Shown: one piece after another, positions 1 through 7,843 of the stretch
Position numbering within the stretch: position 1 is the stretch's first letter
Layout of the letters: the number at the start of each line of letters is the position of its first letter
Source: Candidatus Omnitrophota bacterium
GTDB taxonomy: Bacteria > Omnitrophota > Gorgyraeia > Aquiviventales > Aquiviventaceae
DNA: 10,312 nucleotides
Assembly (NCBI GenBank): GCA_016206725.1
Contig: JACQRA010000156.1
Span: forward strand, 1 to 10,312
Reading direction: 5' to 3'
Program-made: the position numbers and the translations under genes
The notes under the pieces: generated by a model
The model's database searches: none
Told to the model about the DNA's origin: nothing
What the model saw: the letters and a program-made list of their open reading frames with translations, nothing else

Positions 1-154
1 ATTCCAGGAAGAACCCCATCCAATCTTCTGGGATTCCGATGACACGATGCTTATTTCGAGCGACGGGACGATGTTGAAACTCCCCTGCTCTCCATGGACA
101 GTGATTTTAGCAGGTTCCTGGCGGAGTTTCGAGCGTGGTGCCGGACAGAAGACC
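1..154. other. Non-coding end of window, downstream of the last minus-strand gene
   Basis: This stretch lies 3' of the stop codon of the secreted protein gene ending at 155. I see no convincing gene. It holds one copy of a perfect 20-nt repeat at 58-77, listed separately. No GC-rich hairpin followed by a T-run is visible on the minus strand, so the terminator of the two-gene unit is not identified. On the minus strand, one frame from about 108 down to the window edge stays open but has no start codon before its last few codons. I treat it as a possible remnant, not a gene. Confidence 0.5.
58..77. repeat. 20-nt perfect direct repeat, copy 1
   Basis: The 20 bases GAGCGACGGGACGATGTTGA on the plus strand occur identically, in the same orientation, at 3838-3857. 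The bases immediately outside differ on both sides (position 57 against 3837, 78 against 3858), so the identity is exactly 20 nt. Both copies are intergenic and lie 3' of a minus-strand stop codon. A 20-nt exact match is not expected by chance in 10 kb. Confidence 0.85.
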
Positions 155-919
155 TTAGCGCGGTTGCGTCGACGGTCCCTGGTTGTTGCCCGCCTCGCCG
201 TCCAGGGTAAGCGAGGGCCGCCCGCCCATCGACTCGATCAACCCACGCGCCCGCATCCAGGCTAGGGCGTGTTCGCCGGTCTTCGGGTGGGGGGAGAACT
301 GGTCGCTGAAAAATTCGTCGGCGTGTGGCATCTCCGGCGTGGCAATCGCCACTTCCAAATCCAAATCTGAGGCGTCCGGCGTGATGCGAAGGACCGCGAT
401 CTCCTCGGGCCGTCGCGTCGTGCGAAGCCGATACAGTGCCGCGATGACCTGGCCGCCATACCCGCTGTCCCAGCCGGCCTCGAGATCATGGCCCTCATAC
501 GTCGTGTACAGAGGCATCCAGGCGGACAGCCGCTCTGTGTACCACGTGATCAGCCGCCCGTCGAATCGATTGAAGACCACTAGATGAAATTGATACGGCA
601 CCTCCATCGCCTTGAACGAAGGGTCGGGATCGTAGAGGTAGGTGCGCCGGCAGTGCATGGGTTGGCCGCGTAACGGATCCGGATCGTACGGGTCGGCGCT
701 GAAGGTGGAACTCATCAACTCGCTGACCTTGCGATACGAAAAGGGCGGAGGCGGAACTTCGCTCAATAGCTCTTCGCACTCCCGTGCCAGCGCGACCGCC
801 TGCCCCCGCGTATCCATGGGCTCGCGCGCAGGGTCGGCATGGATAGCCCCCTCGGCCGCTGTCAGCGCCCCCACGAGGATCACGAGGGACATCGCACACG
901 ATGCGTTGCGGTCTTTCAT
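155..919 (-). CDS. Secreted protein of unknown family
   Basis: This encodes a predicted exported protein of 254 residues that I do not recognise. The start at 919 is chosen because it gives a standard signal peptide: a basic N-terminus (MKDR), a hydrophobic core at about residues 10-22, and a plausible cleavage site after AIHA near residue 28. It is preceded by GGAG with a 7-nt spacer (927-930). A longer frame back to 949 would only add an Arg-rich stretch that overlaps the upstream gene. The mature protein has a Pro-rich segment (PPPPF, about 56-60), a DPYDPDP/DPDP Asp-Pro motif pair (about 76-82 and 97-100) flanking a Cys, and a Trp/Tyr-rich middle (about 105-163). The C-terminus is polar and probably disordered. 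The start lies 1 nt after the stop of the anchored mosaic protein gene, so the two are almost certainly co-translated and probably act together in the envelope. No enzymatic motif is visible. Confidence 0.8.
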   Translation of the reverse strand: MKDRNASCAMSLVILVGALTAAEGAIHADPAREPMDTRGQAVALARECEELLSEVPPPPFSYRKVSELMSSTFSADPYDPDPLRGQPMHCRRTYLYDPDPSFKAMEVPYQFHLVVFNRFDGRLITWYTERLSAWMPLYTTYEGHDLEAGWDSGYGGQVIAALYRLRTTRRPEEIAVLRITPDASDLDLEVAIATPEMPHADEFFSDQFSPHPKTGEHALAWMRARGLIESMGGRPSLTLDGEAGNNQGPSTQPR

Positions 920-920
920 G

Positions 921-3668
921 CTACGGCTCCGGTGAGGGGGCGGTCTCAAACGTCACCGGTACGCGCAAGCGTTCCCGACGCTGCGTGACCTCATTGACCA
1001 CATCGGCCTCGAGAACGGCGTTCTGGAGGCGGTCCTCTTTGCCGGTGACATCAAAGGTGGCCCGTAGTCCTTCGATTTGCCCTTTCGCCTGGGAGGCGAG
1101 CAGGCCGATGGCGGCGGCTTTGGCCGCGCGCTCCTGCGGACTGTCCCGCTTGGCCTCCCTGTCACCTCCACTGGCATGGCAGGAGGCGCCTTTGGACGCC
1201 TCGGCGGCCTTGGCGTCATCCGCGTAGTCATCGCTGATCGCGGCTAACACCACCGCGGCGGCGTTGGTGGTGGCTTCTTTCGTGGCGTAGAACGGCTCGG
1301 TCTGGCAGGGCTTCAGACGTTCCTTGCCCACCCGCAACATGGGATTCTCCGGCACCCAGTTGCGGCCGTGGACGTCGCTTCCGGTGCTCAAGACCGACGT
1401 CTCCAAACGCATCGGCGCGCCTGCCTTGGCTTCCGCTTTGCCGGCGCATGGATCCTCTTCGCAAGCCGCGCGCAAGGCTGAACCCACCTCAGAATTTACG
1501 CTACCGGATTTCGCCGAGTCGTAGAGCACCTGATCCTTTTTCCCCTTGCAGCAGGCTTCTCCATACGTCGGCGGGCCCGGCTCCTCGGTGAAGAGGTTTC
1601 CCGGACACTGGGGATAGGGTAGGTCCTCTCGACGGACATCACCAGGTCGACAATCCGTGTCAGGAAGAATTGGAAAATAGAAGCGATCCCAGTGGGTCCC
1701 CGGGCAGCTCTCACAGCAGAACTTGGCCTGTGACGCGTCATCTGTGGCGCCTGGCGTCAGAGGCTGGGAAGGGCCGGTGGTTGGGGGTGCTGGTGGTATC
1801 TGAGACCCTGTGTCCGGGGGTTGAGGCGGAGTCCCTGGAGGTTGCGGCGCAATAGGTTGTGCCCCATCAGACCCAGGTGGGGTCGGCGTCTCTGTGGGGG
1901 GCGACTGTCCGGTTGTATCGCGCGTCCCTGGGGGCGTCCGGGAGCTGTCAGGCATTCCGAGGTCAGGCGGGAGCCGCCATCCACTAGTCGGAGGTTCGGT
2001 CCAGTTGCCAACGGGTTGCCGCCGCCAAACATCCGAAGTGGTCGATGTCGTGGTCGTGCGGTCCGGCCGCGAGTCGCGCGGGGCATCAGGCACCCGACGC
2101 CGTCGTCTTGAGCCACCAGTTTCCGGCGGACAGGGACGGATGATGAAATGGCCGCGCTCCACAACTAGTGTTTGTCCGTCTGTCGTCCTCACCTCCACTG
2201 TGTCATCGTACTCGCCAGGGGCCAGATCCCAGATGAGATGGAACTCGCCTACCGCCCCGTTCCAGACCGCCTTGCCTTTGAGCTGTTCGTTGAGGACGAC
2301 GATGACTTCAGAGATGCGGCGCAGATCCCCTACAAGCGTCCCGTTCATGATGAGGGTGCCACCGCATTCCGTCTGCACATCCACCTGCGTGTGCCGCATG
2401 ACCGGACATGGTTCGATCGTGAACGTCCCCTCGCGCAACACGAACGTGTCTTGCAACTCCACGTCCTGCGGCTTGACCGCCTTGCCCATCAACATAAACT
2501 TATATGTCCCAGGCGGGATCTCACGCTCTCCCACAAACTCCCCGGTCGAACGATCCAGGGTGAGCGGAACGTAGCCTACCCCGTACACGAACGCCTCGAG
2601 CTCCGCAAGTGTGTCCACAATGTCTTGGAGCGCACGCCCGCGCACCCTCCAGACCCCTCCGCAGCTTGTCGAACTCGATAGTTCTGCAAGGGGATCCCCG
2701 ACGCACCGCAGCGGGATGTTCCGCTGAAGCCACGCCATGCCGGATTGTGGCTCCATGGGGGAGAACCAATCCAGCACATGGCCGACGCCCCTGCCGATCG
2801 CCAGAAAGTCGTTGAAGTCGTAGAGCGACCACGTGTAGAGGTACCGGAGGGCAACTGATACCATGACGTGACCGGGTCCCTCGTTGATACACGTCAGGGC
2901 CGAGCTGACCTGTGCACCGCCCGGAGCAACATCCGAGCCACCCCGAGAAGACCACTCCTGAGGAATCACGGGTCCGCGAGACGACATGCTCCATGAGACG
3001 GTTGGAATTCCGTCCACATAGAAGACGTATCCATATCGGGGATTCCTGTCGTCATACCGCGCCTGCGGGTCAAGATGGTTGCGCGTGGGTGGCGTCGCCC
3101 GTCGGCTCTCAACGCTGATCGACACCGGGAATGTTTCACCGACACGGTGGGTCCCCAGATCATCCGGGATCTCGACGGTAAACAGGCCCTCTTCGAGCTC
3201 GACCAGGCTGAAATGCGAGAGTGCTCCGGTGACGACAACGCGTTGAGGCTCGATCAGCTCGATCGTCGCTCCTGACACCAACTCCACCGACCGTGCACTC
3301 ACGTGGGCCAGCATGGGCACACTGTGAGGCGCGGTGCTCGCCTCGATCCTCAGGATCGCCGGCTTGTTCAGCACGATGCCGTCGGGTTCAAGACGATACG
3401 CCAGATGCGCGGTAGGGTACTGGGCGAGATCCGGACGCGCAGACATAACCACAGGGACCATCCGCACCGCCTGACGGCTCAGGCCGTTGGGCAGCGCGCC
3501 GGGCGGAATGGTTAGCGTGGCCTTGCCATCATCAGAGACAAGGCGAACGCCTTGCGGCGTAAGAGCCGGGATGACGTGGAGGATGGCACCTGCCACAATC
3601 GCGATGCTCAGTCCCACGATTGCGATACGACATCGGGTCCATCGCCAGCTGAATACACGTCGGCCCAT
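921..3668 (-). CDS. Membrane-anchored mosaic protein: ZU5-like domain, two beta repeats, Pro/Thr-rich linker, Cys-rich C-terminus
   Basis: This encodes a 915-residue predicted envelope protein. The ATG at 3668 is preferred over a TTG 27 nt upstream because AAGGAGG (3678-3684) sits 9 nt before it. Residues 1-10 are basic and residues 14-33 form one hydrophobic anchor, with the rest probably periplasmic. Residues 40-156 resemble bacterial ZU5-like domains, with an IPPGALP motif at 54-60 and a LEPDG...KPA segment at 93-104. Residues 336-422 and 435-514 are two related beta repeats, each opening with CGG and closing with PCP, probably Ig-like. A Pro/Thr/Arg linker follows (about 515-645). The tail has Cys at 651, 652, 655, 673, 688, 706, 707, 736, 741, 788 and 830, suggesting disulfides or metal binding. 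An Ala/Lys-rich segment follows at about 795-865. It heads the two-gene unit with the secreted protein 1 nt downstream. Function is unknown; a structural or adhesive role is inferred from the architecture only. Confidence 0.85.
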   Translation of the reverse strand: MGRRVFSWRWTRCRIAIVGLSIAIVAGAILHVIPALTPQGVRLVSDDGKATLTIPPGALPNGLSRQAVRMVPVVMSARPDLAQYPTAHLAYRLEPDGIVLNKPAILRIEASTAPHSVPMLAHVSARSVELVSGATIELIEPQRVVVTGALSHFSLVELEEGLFTVEIPDDLGTHRVGETFPVSISVESRRATPPTRNHLDPQARYDDRNPRYGYVFYVDGIPTVSWSMSSRGPVIPQEWSSRGGSDVAPGGAQVSSALTCINEGPGHVMVSVALRYLYTWSLYDFNDFLAIGRGVGHVLDWFSPMEPQSGMAWLQRNIPLRCVGDPLAELSSSTSCGGVWRVRGRALQDIVDTLAELEAFVYGVGYVPLTLDRSTGEFVGEREIPPGTYKFMLMGKAVKPQDVELQDTFVLREGTFTIEPCPVMRHTQVDVQTECGGTLIMNGTLVGDLRRISEVIVVLNEQLKGKAVWNGAVGEFHLIWDLAPGEYDDTVEVRTTDGQTLVVERGHFIIRPCPPETGGSRRRRRVPDAPRDSRPDRTTTTSTTSDVWRRQPVGNWTEPPTSGWRLPPDLGMPDSSRTPPGTRDTTGQSPPTETPTPPGSDGAQPIAPQPPGTPPQPPDTGSQIPPAPPTTGPSQPLTPGATDDASQAKFCCESCPGTHWDRFYFPILPDTDCRPGDVRREDLPYPQCPGNLFTEEPGPPTYGEACCKGKKDQVLYDSAKSGSVNSEVGSALRAACEEDPCAGKAEAKAGAPMRLETSVLSTGSDVHGRNWVPENPMLRVGKERLKPCQTEPFYATKEATTNAAAVVLAAISDDYADDAKAAEASKGASCHASGGDREAKRDSPQERAAKAAAIGLLASQAKGQIEGLRATFDVTGKEDRLQNAVLEADVVNEVTQRRERLRVPVTFETAPSPEP

Positions 3669-3677
3669 ACCTCTAGC

Positions 3678-3684
3678 CCTCCTT
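3678..3684 (-). promoter_or_regulatory. Strong ribosome binding site fixing the start of the mosaic protein gene
   Basis: AAGGAGG on the minus strand lies 9 nt upstream of the ATG at 3668. It is the best Shine-Dalgarno match in the window and decides the start against the in-frame TTG at 3695, which lies upstream of this site and has no such motif. Confidence 0.8.
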
Positions 3685-3837
3685 GGGTTGTCCAAAGAGA
3701 TCGCTACTTTCTCAGTAGAGATTCGAGGTACTCGACGAACTTGAACATCGGCCGCTCGCTCTGAAAATCGCCTTCACTTGAAGCGCTCCTACTGCTTTCA
3801 AACGCTTCTCCTTGTATAGCACTTGCCAATAAAACGG

Positions 3838-3857
3838 GAGCGACGGGACGATGTTGA
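3838..3857. repeat. 20-nt perfect direct repeat, copy 2
   Basis: This is identical to positions 58-77 in sequence and orientation. It lies 10 nt beyond the stop codon of the peptidase gene. The two copies bracket a segment of about 3.8 kb holding only the mosaic protein gene and the secreted protein gene. Confidence 0.85.
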
Positions 3858-3867
3858 GTGGAGGTAG

Positions 3868-6800
3868 CTACTGACGTAGGGCGTTTTGGATGGCCGTCAC
3901 CAATTCCTCGATGCGCCGATCGGCTTCTTCGCGCTGTTCCTTCGGCCTCTTGCCCATGTGCGCCGCCTTCCATGCGGACCAGTCCTGTTGGAGTTTCTGG
4001 AAACCCACCGCATCCGTCCGGCTGGAGCGGTTCTCATCCAGCAGGACGGTGTTCTTCTGGCCTACCTGCCATCGCCGACTTCTTGCCGCCGTGTCGAGAT
4101 CGATGGCTGCCGCATATTCCACCAGGGCGCGCTCCTTTCGAATGCGCACCCGGCATCCGCCGCCCTCCTCCTGCTGCTCTTCGTAGTGCGTCGTCACCAA
4201 GTATATTGTCTGTATCCCGCCCAAGCTTCCGGATTCCACCTCATAGCCGTACGACACGCCTGGCTCGCAGGGGATGGGTGGTGTCTCCGCTTGTTGTTTT
4301 TCCGACTTTTCATCCTGGGTTCCTGTGGATTTTTCCTCCGGTAATCGTCTCGCGATGAACGGTCGCCATCCAGTTCTTTTCAAGCGGCACCGGTCGCCAA
4401 GCTCATAGTCTATCCATCGGCCTTCGAGAGTCTGCCCGTCCGCTGATAGAGTCGCTTCACATTTCGCCCACATCTGCCATTGTGCCGGGCACATCGCCTT
4501 GACACCCACCGAAAAATGGGTGTTGATTTTTCCACGATAGGCCCTGTCTCGAAAAGTCCCGGCCAGTCCTGGATCTCCTTCACGAAAACCGTAGCCTGAC
4601 TTGAACACCGGCTCGAGCGTCACCCAAACCGAGTTGACCCTTGCCCCTGCCTGTGAAATCTCCATCACACCTTCATCCCACTGCCATCGGCCAGCCAGAG
4701 ATATTCCAGCCGGTGACTCCTCGCGCTTGGCCCTTAGCCGATGCCACCGGTCGGTTCCGGGTGTGTATCGCAACCACCGCGTCTTGCGCGGCTGCTGCGT
4801 GATGTAAAAATCGGCGACGCTCTCCGGCTGGCTGTCCAGGTGATCCCCAAACCCGTCGGTGGCTGTGATGGACAGTTGCAGGGCCTCGCGCTGGACGCGC
4901 CGGAACGGCCTGAAGTCTACGGCCCCTTCGAATCGCCGGCCGCCCTTCACGCCCCGCAGGGGGATCTGCGTCTGCTCAATCCGCAGCTCGGCGGTCTTCA
5001 TCGGTTTGGAAAACTCGATGACGACCTTCCCGGAGCGAGCCTGATCCAGCGCCACCACCTCGTCGAGATCTTTGTAGAGGTTGCGGACCTCCCGCCCCTC
5101 ATCCCGCCACGCGGCCTCGTAGACCGGGGTGTTCCCCTGAACCATCGAGACCGCCTTGACAAACGGGGCGTACTTCTTGAGCATGATTTGATGGCGCTCA
5201 TCAACCCCGCCGAAATGGGTGTCCGACCCGCCCTGCTGCGCCTCATAGCCATCCCATTGAAGGGTGGTGGGATTCAGGGACGCCACCGTCTCGGGATTGG
5301 CATCGAGGTCGAGGCGCTCCGGCGCTTCCCCCACCACTTTGATCTCGAGGTAGCCCTGCTGCTTGGAGAGCGGATCGAGCTTGAGCCGGCTGATTGTCCC
5401 TCGCCACTGCGTTCGGCCCATGGTCGGCTGGCCTTGCCACGGGACGCTGACGCGTCCAATCTGGGCGTTCGTGACGTGATCCATCCCCCTCGAGAAGGTG
5501 GCTTCCACTTCGACATCCTGGATCTCCTCTTCGCCGTGCTCGAGGGACAACTGGCTCCACACGCTCCTCGTGCGTAACCCCAGGGACTCGCCCCAGACCC
5601 CGTAGTAGATCCATTCCCGCTGCGGGCCACGGAAGATTTTCAGCTCCTTGAGGTAGGGCGGTTCACCCACTGCAGCGGCCAGTTCGACTCGATCGGGATC
5701 GAGCCAGGGGTTGGCCAAGACGAGCACCACACGGTTAATCGCGTTGGGCTGCAGGCCGTACGACGGGATCGTCAGCGTCGACTTGCCGTCGGCAGCAAAT
5801 GCCAGGTGCTCCACCTCCACGCGATTGTTCGTGGCGGGACCCCATTCCTTGACTGCCGCGGCGCGCACGAGGGATTTGGGGTTCACTCGCACCACCACAT
5901 GCAGGCGAGAGGGCTTGAGCTGCAGGTCATCCGCGGCGGGAGGCTTGAAGGCGTAATACAGCGCCGAGAGCGGCCGCATGGGATGCACCACCGCGGGAGT
6001 GATCTGGACCCCCCGCTGAGCATACGCCCGGTACACCCACGCCTCTGAGCGGGAGGATTTCGGAATGCGGAGGATTTGAAGCATGCCGTGCCCACGGCCA
6101 AACCCATACGGCTGCAGGTTCCTCGTATAGACTGCTACGCAAAAGTCCGTGAACAGGTGGTAAAACGGATTGGGCTGATACTGGTGTGGGGGGCGCAAGG
6201 CGTCATGAACCGCCCGTATCCCATACTCACCCTGGAAGTTTGGCGGCGCGTAGGCTTCCCAGATCTTCCTGATGGCATCCCGCTTCGCCGGGGCATGCTC
6301 CGAAAGGTACTTGAAAAAGAGGCCGGTCCCGTACTCGAAAGAGCTGAACGCGCCTGGACGAGAGGTCTCATAAAGCGATGGGTTCAGCTCCATCCACATG
6401 GGGCGCCAGTCGGCTTGATATCCCATGTACCCGTAGTCGTCGCCGACTTCCGGGAAGATTTCATCCTCAATCCACACGGCGGTGCCCTCGGAAAACCAGA
6501 GTGATTGATCGGCGACAGCGTTCGTCACGCCATCCCGAAACGCGTAGCCATACTGGAAGATGTGAAACAGCTCGTGGGCCAGCGACGATTTTCTCTCGAA
6601 CCAGTTGAAGTCATCCCACGGCCCGTAGACTTCAATGGCGTCCAGCCAGCGATAGACGTCGGTGGTGGTCCCCGGGATGCGGACGCTGCGGAGGTACGAC
6701 GCTTCGGCCAGGTTGGTGGGGTGCGTCGTGTTGAGGAGGTAGACGGGGACGCGGTAGGTGGTAAATGCCTCGGGCACTTGGTAGCCGAGCCCCACGATCG

Positions 6801-7098
6801 CATTCCACGCAGACTCGAGCTGGCGAGCCACCTCCACGGCCACCGATGGGGAGATGTGGTCCTTCCGATAGTAAATCGCAAAGTTTTGGCTGTTGACGAT
6901 CACCCTGTCATGGAACCGGCTCGGATCAAGCACTACGCCTAACTTACTGGGACGGGTCAAGTAGAAGTATTCGACGTCGGTTTGTTTCTCCTCCGCACGA
7001 ACCTCCACGGCACCCGGCCACGCGCCCCAACACAGCAGGGTGATCATGCCCCGCAGCACCGCGCCGTTGTTAGTCCACCTGGATCTCATGCCAACCAT
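3868..7098 (-). CDS. Large secreted putative zinc metallopeptidase with beta-domain extensions
   Basis: This encodes a predicted exported protein of up to 1,076 residues. ATG codons at 7098, 7089 and 7047 are possible starts and none has a good ribosome binding site. The 7098 and 7089 starts keep basic residues ahead of the hydrophobic core (about 18-31), with likely cleavage after VRA at 35. HELFH at 175-179 is an HExxH zinc site. SEG at 203-205 places E204 25 residues later inside WFSEGTAVWIEDE, the arrangement of gluzincin-type peptidases, where a downstream Glu is the third zinc ligand. This resembles the loosely defined MXAN_6640-type putative metalloproteases, from memory and untested. 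After the catalytic part (about 40-330) come beta-rich regions (about 395-770), including an FSKPM motif at 696-700 seen in some bacterial Ig-like domains. A beta-barrel-like region with Cys at 870, 880 and 904 follows (about 800-910), then a charged linker and a helical Lys/Glu-rich C-terminus. It is last in the four-gene unit. Substrate unknown. Confidence 0.85.
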   Translation of the reverse strand: MVGMRSRWTNNGAVLRGMITLLCWGAWPGAVEVRAEEKQTDVEYFYLTRPSKLGVVLDPSRFHDRVIVNSQNFAIYYRKDHISPSVAVEVARQLESAWNAIVGLGYQVPEAFTTYRVPVYLLNTTHPTNLAEASYLRSVRIPGTTTDVYRWLDAIEVYGPWDDFNWFERKSSLAHELFHIFQYGYAFRDGVTNAVADQSLWFSEGTAVWIEDEIFPEVGDDYGYMGYQADWRPMWMELNPSLYETSRPGAFSSFEYGTGLFFKYLSEHAPAKRDAIRKIWEAYAPPNFQGEYGIRAVHDALRPPHQYQPNPFYHLFTDFCVAVYTRNLQPYGFGRGHGMLQILRIPKSSRSEAWVYRAYAQRGVQITPAVVHPMRPLSALYYAFKPPAADDLQLKPSRLHVVVRVNPKSLVRAAAVKEWGPATNNRVEVEHLAFAADGKSTLTIPSYGLQPNAINRVVLVLANPWLDPDRVELAAAVGEPPYLKELKIFRGPQREWIYYGVWGESLGLRTRSVWSQLSLEHGEEEIQDVEVEATFSRGMDHVTNAQIGRVSVPWQGQPTMGRTQWRGTISRLKLDPLSKQQGYLEIKVVGEAPERLDLDANPETVASLNPTTLQWDGYEAQQGGSDTHFGGVDERHQIMLKKYAPFVKAVSMVQGNTPVYEAAWRDEGREVRNLYKDLDEVVALDQARSGKVVIEFSKPMKTAELRIEQTQIPLRGVKGGRRFEGAVDFRPFRRVQREALQLSITATDGFGDHLDSQPESVADFYITQQPRKTRWLRYTPGTDRWHRLRAKREESPAGISLAGRWQWDEGVMEISQAGARVNSVWVTLEPVFKSGYGFREGDPGLAGTFRDRAYRGKINTHFSVGVKAMCPAQWQMWAKCEATLSADGQTLEGRWIDYELGDRCRLKRTGWRPFIARRLPEEKSTGTQDEKSEKQQAETPPIPCEPGVSYGYEVESGSLGGIQTIYLVTTHYEEQQEEGGGCRVRIRKERALVEYAAAIDLDTAARSRRWQVGQKNTVLLDENRSSRTDAVGFQKLQQDWSAWKAAHMGKRPKEQREEADRRIEELVTAIQNALRQ

Positions 7099-7843
7099 GA
7101 TGGGTCGCTTGCAGCGTCGTCGAGAACGTCACCGGGCCATAGTCCTGCGCCTCAACCCGGATGTCGCGTTCGGTCACGTCGCCTTTGGGGACCGGGCCCA
7201 GGAACTCTTTGGTCACCGTCAGCGTGCTCGCGCGCTGGAAGAGTTGCTGCTCGTGCTGCGGGGAGAGCACGAACGCCTGGCCCCCGGACTGGAGGAGGAG
7301 GGCTTCGGGCTGACGATGCGCGCTGATCATCAGCGATGGATGCGGAAGCAGTCGGACCTGAAGGAGCTGGGTCATGGACTCATCCAGCGTCATCCGCAGG
7401 GGGTCCGATAGGGCTACTCCGACGGGCAGCGCAATGGTGGCGGGCAGACGGCCAAAGAAGTAGGTGTCGCTCCAGCGATCCTGCCGCCCAGCGCCCTCAA
7501 AGCTGACCTCATACGATACGACGAGAACCGCGTGCCTCACGTCGAGATCGTGGGGGTCGCGCCTGACGCGGGGCGGCCAGGCTCCCGGCTGTTCTCCGAC
7601 GGACTGCACGCGCTCCTGATCGATCACCAGCACCCCGTCTCGCAAGACGACCGGCGACCGTCTCAGAGAACCTCGGGACTCGAAGAGCCGAGTTGGAAAC
7701 GTGTCTCGGTTGGTTTCACGGAGTTCCAGGTAAAACGCCCGTGGCGTCTTGGGGCGGGCTGCGCGCCGGTGTTCCGCCAGGACGAACCACCCTATCGCTC
7801 CCAAGAGAAGGCCGAGGGCGATACCGACGAGCGATTTCTTCAT
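7070..7843 (-). CDS. Single-anchor periplasmic protein of unknown family
   Basis: This encodes a predicted 257-residue protein that I do not recognise. The start at 7843 overlaps the stop of the small membrane protein gene in a 4-nt ATGA junction, typical of translational coupling. It also begins with MKKS ahead of one hydrophobic segment (about residues 5-22). The frame is open 60 nt further upstream, but that would run inside the upstream gene and bury the anchor. The hydrophobic segment ends in LAEHRR without an obvious cleavage site or lipobox, so an inner-membrane anchor facing the periplasm is more likely than full secretion. The rest is predicted beta-rich, with a hydrophobic strand RHAVLVVSYEVSF, a middle region beginning YFFGRLPATIALP, and a C-terminal VTFSTTLQATHHGW stretch. 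No catalytic motif is seen. Its stop overlaps the first possible start of the peptidase gene. An accessory role for that peptidase or for the VWA protein is inferred from position only. Confidence 0.8.
   Translation of the reverse strand: MKKSLVGIALGLLLGAIGWFVLAEHRRAARPKTPRAFYLELRETNRDTFPTRLFESRGSLRRSPVVLRDGVLVIDQERVQSVGEQPGAWPPRVRRDPHDLDVRHAVLVVSYEVSFEGAGRQDRWSDTYFFGRLPATIALPVGVALSDPLRMTLDESMTQLLQVRLLPHPSLMISAHRQPEALLLQSGGQAFVLSPQHEQQLFQRASTLTVTKEFLGPVPKGDVTERDIRVEAQDYGPVTFSTTLQATHHGWHEIQVD

Larger units (their letters stand above)
3669..3867. other. Intergenic gap between the two transcription units, with an open-frame remnant
   Basis: This separates the peptidase gene (stop at 3868) from the mosaic protein gene (start at 3668). 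It is less GC-rich than its neighbours. On the minus strand it holds TATACA (3813-3818), a possible -10 element without a good -35 at standard spacing. It also has an inverted repeat GAAGCG/CGCTTC at 3780-3785 and 3803-3808. A short frame, MFKFVEYLESLLRK, runs from ATG 3748 to a stop at 3704-3706. The frame stays open upstream of that ATG without a ribosome binding site, so it looks more like a gene remnant than an expressed gene. A promoter for the downstream two-gene unit is expected here but not firmly identified. Confidence 0.4.

Noticed and set aside
47..265. Plus-strand frame at the window start that stays open to the edge
   Set aside because: Its second half is antisense to the secreted protein gene and becomes Arg-rich. 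The start has no ribosome binding site. A gene entering from outside cannot be fully excluded but is not supported.
3704..3720. Hairpin CTACT/AGTAG on the minus strand as a terminator
   Set aside because: The stem is only 5 bp with two G-C pairs and no T-run follows; it also lies upstream of the mosaic gene, not at a transcript end.
3813..3829. Sigma54-type promoter (TGGCA...) upstream of the mosaic protein gene
   Set aside because: The invariant GC element is not at the required spacing after GG (AC is found instead). Only a weak sigma70-like TATACA remains.
4741..5577. Long plus-strand open frame (278 codons) inside the peptidase gene
   Set aside because: It is fully antisense to the well-supported peptidase frame, has no ribosome binding site, and its Arg/Leu/Pro-rich product shows no domain. 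It is a GC-driven shadow.
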